A stretch of 64,000 nucleotides of DNA from Excoecaria cochinchinensis (taxonomy: Eukaryota > Streptophyta > Magnoliopsida > Malpighiales > Euphorbiaceae), in the NCBI GenBank assembly GCA_947683425.1, contig CANTUQ010000037.1, forward strand, positions 7,394,501-7,458,500, read 5' to 3'. Under the pieces are notes generated by a model, which did not search any database, was not told where the DNA came from, and saw only the letters and a program-made list of their open reading frames with translations. The position numbers were made by a program, and so were the translations under genes. Of the stretch, positions 61,020 to 64,000 are shown in pieces. The number at the start of each line of letters is the position of its first letter. Position 1 is the stretch's first letter.

Positions 61020-61212
61020 TGTATCAGAGCCTGGCAATTGCCTGATTAATAAAAAGGTTCCTTCTTTCATGATTCGTTCAATTAATGCATAGTTTAGCGT
61101 TCTACGATTAGGCTTGATGCCCGTCTCAAGCTACAAAAGCGAATCTGACGTAATGGAGGATCTTACCTCCCCGAGTATTATCCCTATTATAGAGGATCTA
61201 ACCTCTCTCGCT
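61020..61212 (+). other. Tat-D 3' noncoding region with single-copy hairpin
   Basis: After the stop, TA-GGCTTG-ATGCCCGTCT-CAAGCT at 61109-61132 forms the same 6-nt arm / 10-nt loop design as the six Tat-B repeats. It is followed by ACAAAAGCG where Tat-B has CAAAAATGCG. Two short GAGG-ATCTNA-CCTC inverted repeats follow (about 61158-61205). No gene. Confidence 0.7.
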
Positions 61213-61216
61213 CGGT

Positions 61217-61447
61217 TATGCAATTGTTATGCAATGTTACGAGTATTCTCGGCTATGCAATTCTCATGCAGCTCGACGAGTATCGCTCAACTCGATTTCG
61301 CAATAACTATGCGATTCTACGAGTATCATATAACTCAGCTATGCAACCCTTATGCAACTCTATGAGTATCACCTAGCTCAGTTGTGCAATTATTATGCAT
61401 TTTTATGAGCATTGCTCGGCCTAATTGCGCAAGCTTTATGCGATGGG
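61217..61447 (+). repeat. Tandem repeat, ~43-bp unit, about 5.5 copies
   Basis: Units TATGCAA..TATGCAA..TACGAGTAT start at about 61217, 61254, 61297, 61340, 61383 and 61425 (periods 37, 43, 43, 43, 42). Imperfect copies; unrelated in sequence to the hairpin repeats of Tat-B. Short frames in this area are not genes. Confidence 0.85.
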
Positions 61448-61692
61448 AAAGGCCAGATTGACCCGACCGGTCACTAGGCTTTGACAATATTCGAATTCAG
61501 GAAGTACTTGTGAAATTTAATGCAAATTTTAGTTACGAGTTTTAATTAGCTCGATCATATTGCAAATTTTAGTACAAACTTATGTATACATTGATTTGAA
61601 GAAAAATGCAATTTCATTAATAAAAAATGTCTACACTTTACAGTTTATAAGAGAAAACAGGAGAAAAAGCAAAGCTAATCTAAGCTCCTATG
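61448..61692. other. Spacer between Tat-D repeats and antisense gene
   Basis: AT-rich, noncoding. On the minus strand it follows the stop codon of the antisense gene and would hold its 3' end (TTTTTATTAATGAAATT near 61607-61625); no clear polyadenylation signal is claimed. Confidence 0.5.
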
Positions 61693-64000
61693 CTAACTAT
61701 CTATATTTACAATTTCCACCCCGCCAGGTGGATCAGCGGCTTGCTCGGCGTCCGGATCAGCAGCGGCTTGGGAAGGGTCGGCAGTAGGCGGTACAGATCC
61801 TGCCTCCACTTCAGAAACAGGTCCCGTGGAAGAAGGCGCCCTTTGTTCTGCTTCAGGTGCAGAAGAGGCCTCCATTTCGGTCCCAGGGGCTAAGGGCGTC
61901 GCAGGCTCCAATTCGAAGGGAACCTCTTGAATAGTCTCCAAAAGAGAAGGGCCTTCGCCAGAAGTTCTCTCGGTCGCTTCGCCCTCAGGAGCACCGTCTT
62001 CGTCATCATCGTTCGGAGGAGCTGGCAGCGATGCTGGGTCATCCATCCAAGTCAGATCTACCCCAGGGAAGCGTCGCCCAGCTTCATGAACTAGCCGAGA
62101 CAACAGCTCCACCTGAGCGTCTGCTAACTCGTCGATCAGGCGCTCCTTTTGAGTGGCAAGCTCCACTTCGAGAATCTTCGTGTAGGAAGCCTCCCTCTCC
62201 CCTTCCGCCGCCTTCAAAGACTCCACTTCTTGGCGAAGCTGCTCGCCCTCTGTCTTCAACTTGGCGTTCTCAGCAGCCAACTCTCTGCACTCGACGTCCA
62301 GTCGGGTTGCATCTGCCTCGAACCGCCTCAGCTGTGCACCCTCTGCAGATAGGCGGGCCACTTCGCCCTTCAGCCTGTCGGCCTCGCCCTGCCGAGCTCT
62401 AAGCTCCTGAGCACTCTGGTGGGCCTCCTTCCTCAGGGCCACCGTCTCTGATTGAGAGGCAGCATACCGCTCCTCTAGTTTGTTAACCTCGGCTCGAAGG
62501 TCGGAAGCTTCCTTCTTAGCAGCCTCGCAGCGCGTGTTTGCCTCCGCCTTGGCCACGGCGCCTGACTCGGCCCTCCCTCTCCACAGATGGGCCATCATAT
62601 GCAGCCGCTGTGTCCTCCTGGCAGCCTACACCGAATAAAGACTAAAAGGCTTAGACGCAAAGGTGTAAACAAGCACCAAAAACAGGCAGTAAAACACTTA
62701 CATCTATCAGCTGCTGGCCGATGGCTTGGGTTTCCCTGCTGAGCTGACTAGCGTCGCCAGCATCCCGATGATCGTCCTCCCGGAGAAGACCCCGGCAAAT
62801 GTAATTGGCCACATGGCCAACCGACCAGTCCTCACCAAAGTTCTCTCTCAGGACTTCCTTCATCGGGACGACGCGCCGATCGGATGAACGCCTTGGAGAC
62901 TCGCCAAGCTGCGCAGCTTTGCCTCTTGCCGCCAGCCGAGCATCCGACTCGGCGATCAGCTCAGTAGCCCTCTTCTTGGCCGCCTCCTCGGCCCTCTTCT
63001 TGGCAGCCTCCTCTGCCCTCCTCTTAGCAGCCTCTTCCACCTCTCGGATAGTAGCACCGATCGGCTGATCATCTTCGTCTGATTCATCCCGAAGAGTGTG
63101 GCGCCGGCGGCGTAAAGGCCGAAGAGAGGCCTCAGTTTGAGGCACATTCACCGATGCAGCAGCTGCGGATGTCGGCGCGGCGGTGGCAGCAGGAGGCGCT
63201 GACGAAATTGGAACAGCCATGATTGCCGGAGTCGTTGTCGAGGTACCGGTCGCCCCCTTTGAAGCTCGAAGATCGAAACTGAGGACCAATTTCCTCCTTT
63301 TCCTCTGCTCCTGAGCTTTCTTCTCTGCCTCACGTTTCTGACGGATCCGATCGCCAAGTTGTTGGGCGGCTCCGTTCTTACCAGCCATCTCAGCTGCACG
63401 ACAGAAAATGAAATAGATAAGTTTTTGACACAAATTCTCTTCATGAAACATTAATAAAGTGCAATGAATGTTATGATGCATGAGTTTGGGTCTTTTCTGA
63501 TCCTAACGCTCACGTTCTACGTCCTCAGCGTCCTGAAAGCCGGGAGAACCAAACAGCGAGCGCAAGAGAAATTTGGACTCGTAAGGTCCTTCATTCCTGC
63601 TGACGGCGGCCATTAACTTTTGAATGTCGTTCTCGTAGAATTCCTGACCGGCGGCTAGGTCCTTCAAGATCTCGACCCTGGCCGATCGGGTAAGGCGTAC
63701 TCCAAACCCGCCTTTCCTGCCCACCAAGAAATATCGTTCCCGGTACCCTTTCATGGAGGTGGGGACGAACATCAATTTCCTCTTCGGGCGGCTTGTAAAG
63801 AAGTACTCCGTTCCGTCGCTCCGGCCCGAGATGTAGAAGAAATGGGTGAAAAGCTCCAGGGTCGGTGCCACCACTTCTATTTGGCAAAGGATTTTGAAGC
63901 ACGCCACCGATCTCCAGCCGTTCAGATGTAGTTGGTTATGGGCGAGACCGTACCCCCTCAGTATCGCCGTCTCGAAGGCGCCCAACGGGAACCTCAGGCC
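61693..64000 (-). CDS. Antisense accessory gene of Tat-D, three exons, 5' end outside window
   Basis: Exon 1 (right edge to 63514) carries a 'putative gypsy type transposon' (PF04195-like) domain: GLRFPLGAFE, LNGWRSVACFKILC, YFFTSRPKRKL, then KGYRERYFLV. Exon 2 (63393-62702) has KREAEKKAQEQRKRRKL (basic, possible nuclear signal), DESDEDDQPIG, three AAKKRAEE-type repeats and LRENFGEDWSVGH. Exon 3 (62625-61693) is a long probable coiled coil (EVARLSAEGAQLRRFEAD, ELAAENAKLKTEGEQL), then AQVELLSRLVHEAGRRFP and DLTWMDDP, an acidic/proline tail and a stop. Intron 1 (63513-63394, 120 nt, GTGAGC..TGCAG) joins in phase 1 on both sides; intron 2 (62701-62626, 76 nt, GTAAGT..TGTAG) in phase 0. The joined frame stays open for 703 residues within the window. 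Function unknown; transcription would oppose pol. Exon calls are by eye from frames and splice motifs. Confidence 0.8.

Larger units (their letters stand above)
54926..64000 (+). mobile_element. Tat-D: apparently intact Tat-lineage Ty3/gypsy retrotransposon, right end outside the window
   Basis: 5' LTR, primer site, a single uninterrupted gag-pol frame, a 3' noncoding region with repeats, and a minus-strand three-exon gene. The 3' LTR is not in the window, so age cannot be estimated from LTR divergence. The absence of any stop in 1868 codons suggests a young insertion. Placement of a minus-strand gene between pol and the 3' LTR is known for Grande-type members of the Tat lineage. Confidence 0.9.

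Noticed and set aside
62031..63068. Plus-strand frames opposite the antisense gene
   Set aside because: Shadows of its Ala/Glu-rich coiled-coil and repeat segments.

Overview
This is plant nuclear DNA, very probably from a eudicot. It is AT-rich and built almost entirely of nested Ty3/gypsy LTR retrotransposons. Two lineages dominate. (1) Tat-type elements have gag-pol with a second RNase H (aRNH) between the RT-RNase H and the integrase, and an antisense gene downstream of pol. (2) Ogre-like elements have 2.3-2.9 kb LTRs that start TGTAGACACC and end CGCGCGTCACA, followed by a TGGCGACTCCACTGGGGAC primer binding site. I cannot name the species. No bacterial, organellar or viral genes were seen.

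Layout, with labels used below. 1-4501: Tat-A protease/RT remnant, split by a 3.9 kb solo LTR (318-4198, TSD CCAAA) that carries an array of GC-rich palindromes. 4502-8560: an LTR-like piece and a decayed chromovirus-type RT/RNase H. 8561-16390: two Ogre-like halves in inverted orientation (Ogr-1 plus, Ogr-2 minus), meeting inside gag at about 11904. 16391-18626 and 44352-46538: old Tat tails (Tat-C), split by Ogr-3 (18627-44346, TSD CATGG). Ogr-3 contains Ogr-4 (23973 to about 41105), whose 3' LTR contains Tat-B (37015-40566, TSD ATTAT), an internally deleted Tat element. 46539-54925: the least repetitive stretch, with two non-autonomous hAT-like elements and one candidate first exon of a host gene. 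54926 to the right edge: Tat-D, apparently full length and intact in pol, with its 3' LTR beyond the window.

How the parts work together: Tat-D encodes one uninterrupted 1868-residue Gag-Pol (gag, knuckle, protease, RT, RNase H, aRNH, integrase). On the opposite strand, between pol and the missing 3' LTR, lies a three-exon gene with a 'putative gypsy type transposon' (PF04195-like) N-terminal domain and a coiled-coil C-terminus. A decayed copy in Tat-B keeps the second intron at the same place and phase. The elements' 3' noncoding parts hold tandem arrays. In Tat-B the repeats are hairpins whose stems change in a compensatory way, and Tat-D has one copy of the same hairpin at the equivalent place.

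Boundaries given by TG...CA ends plus matching target duplications are firm. Boundaries of decayed elements are approximate. All lineage calls rest on motif recognition, without database searches.
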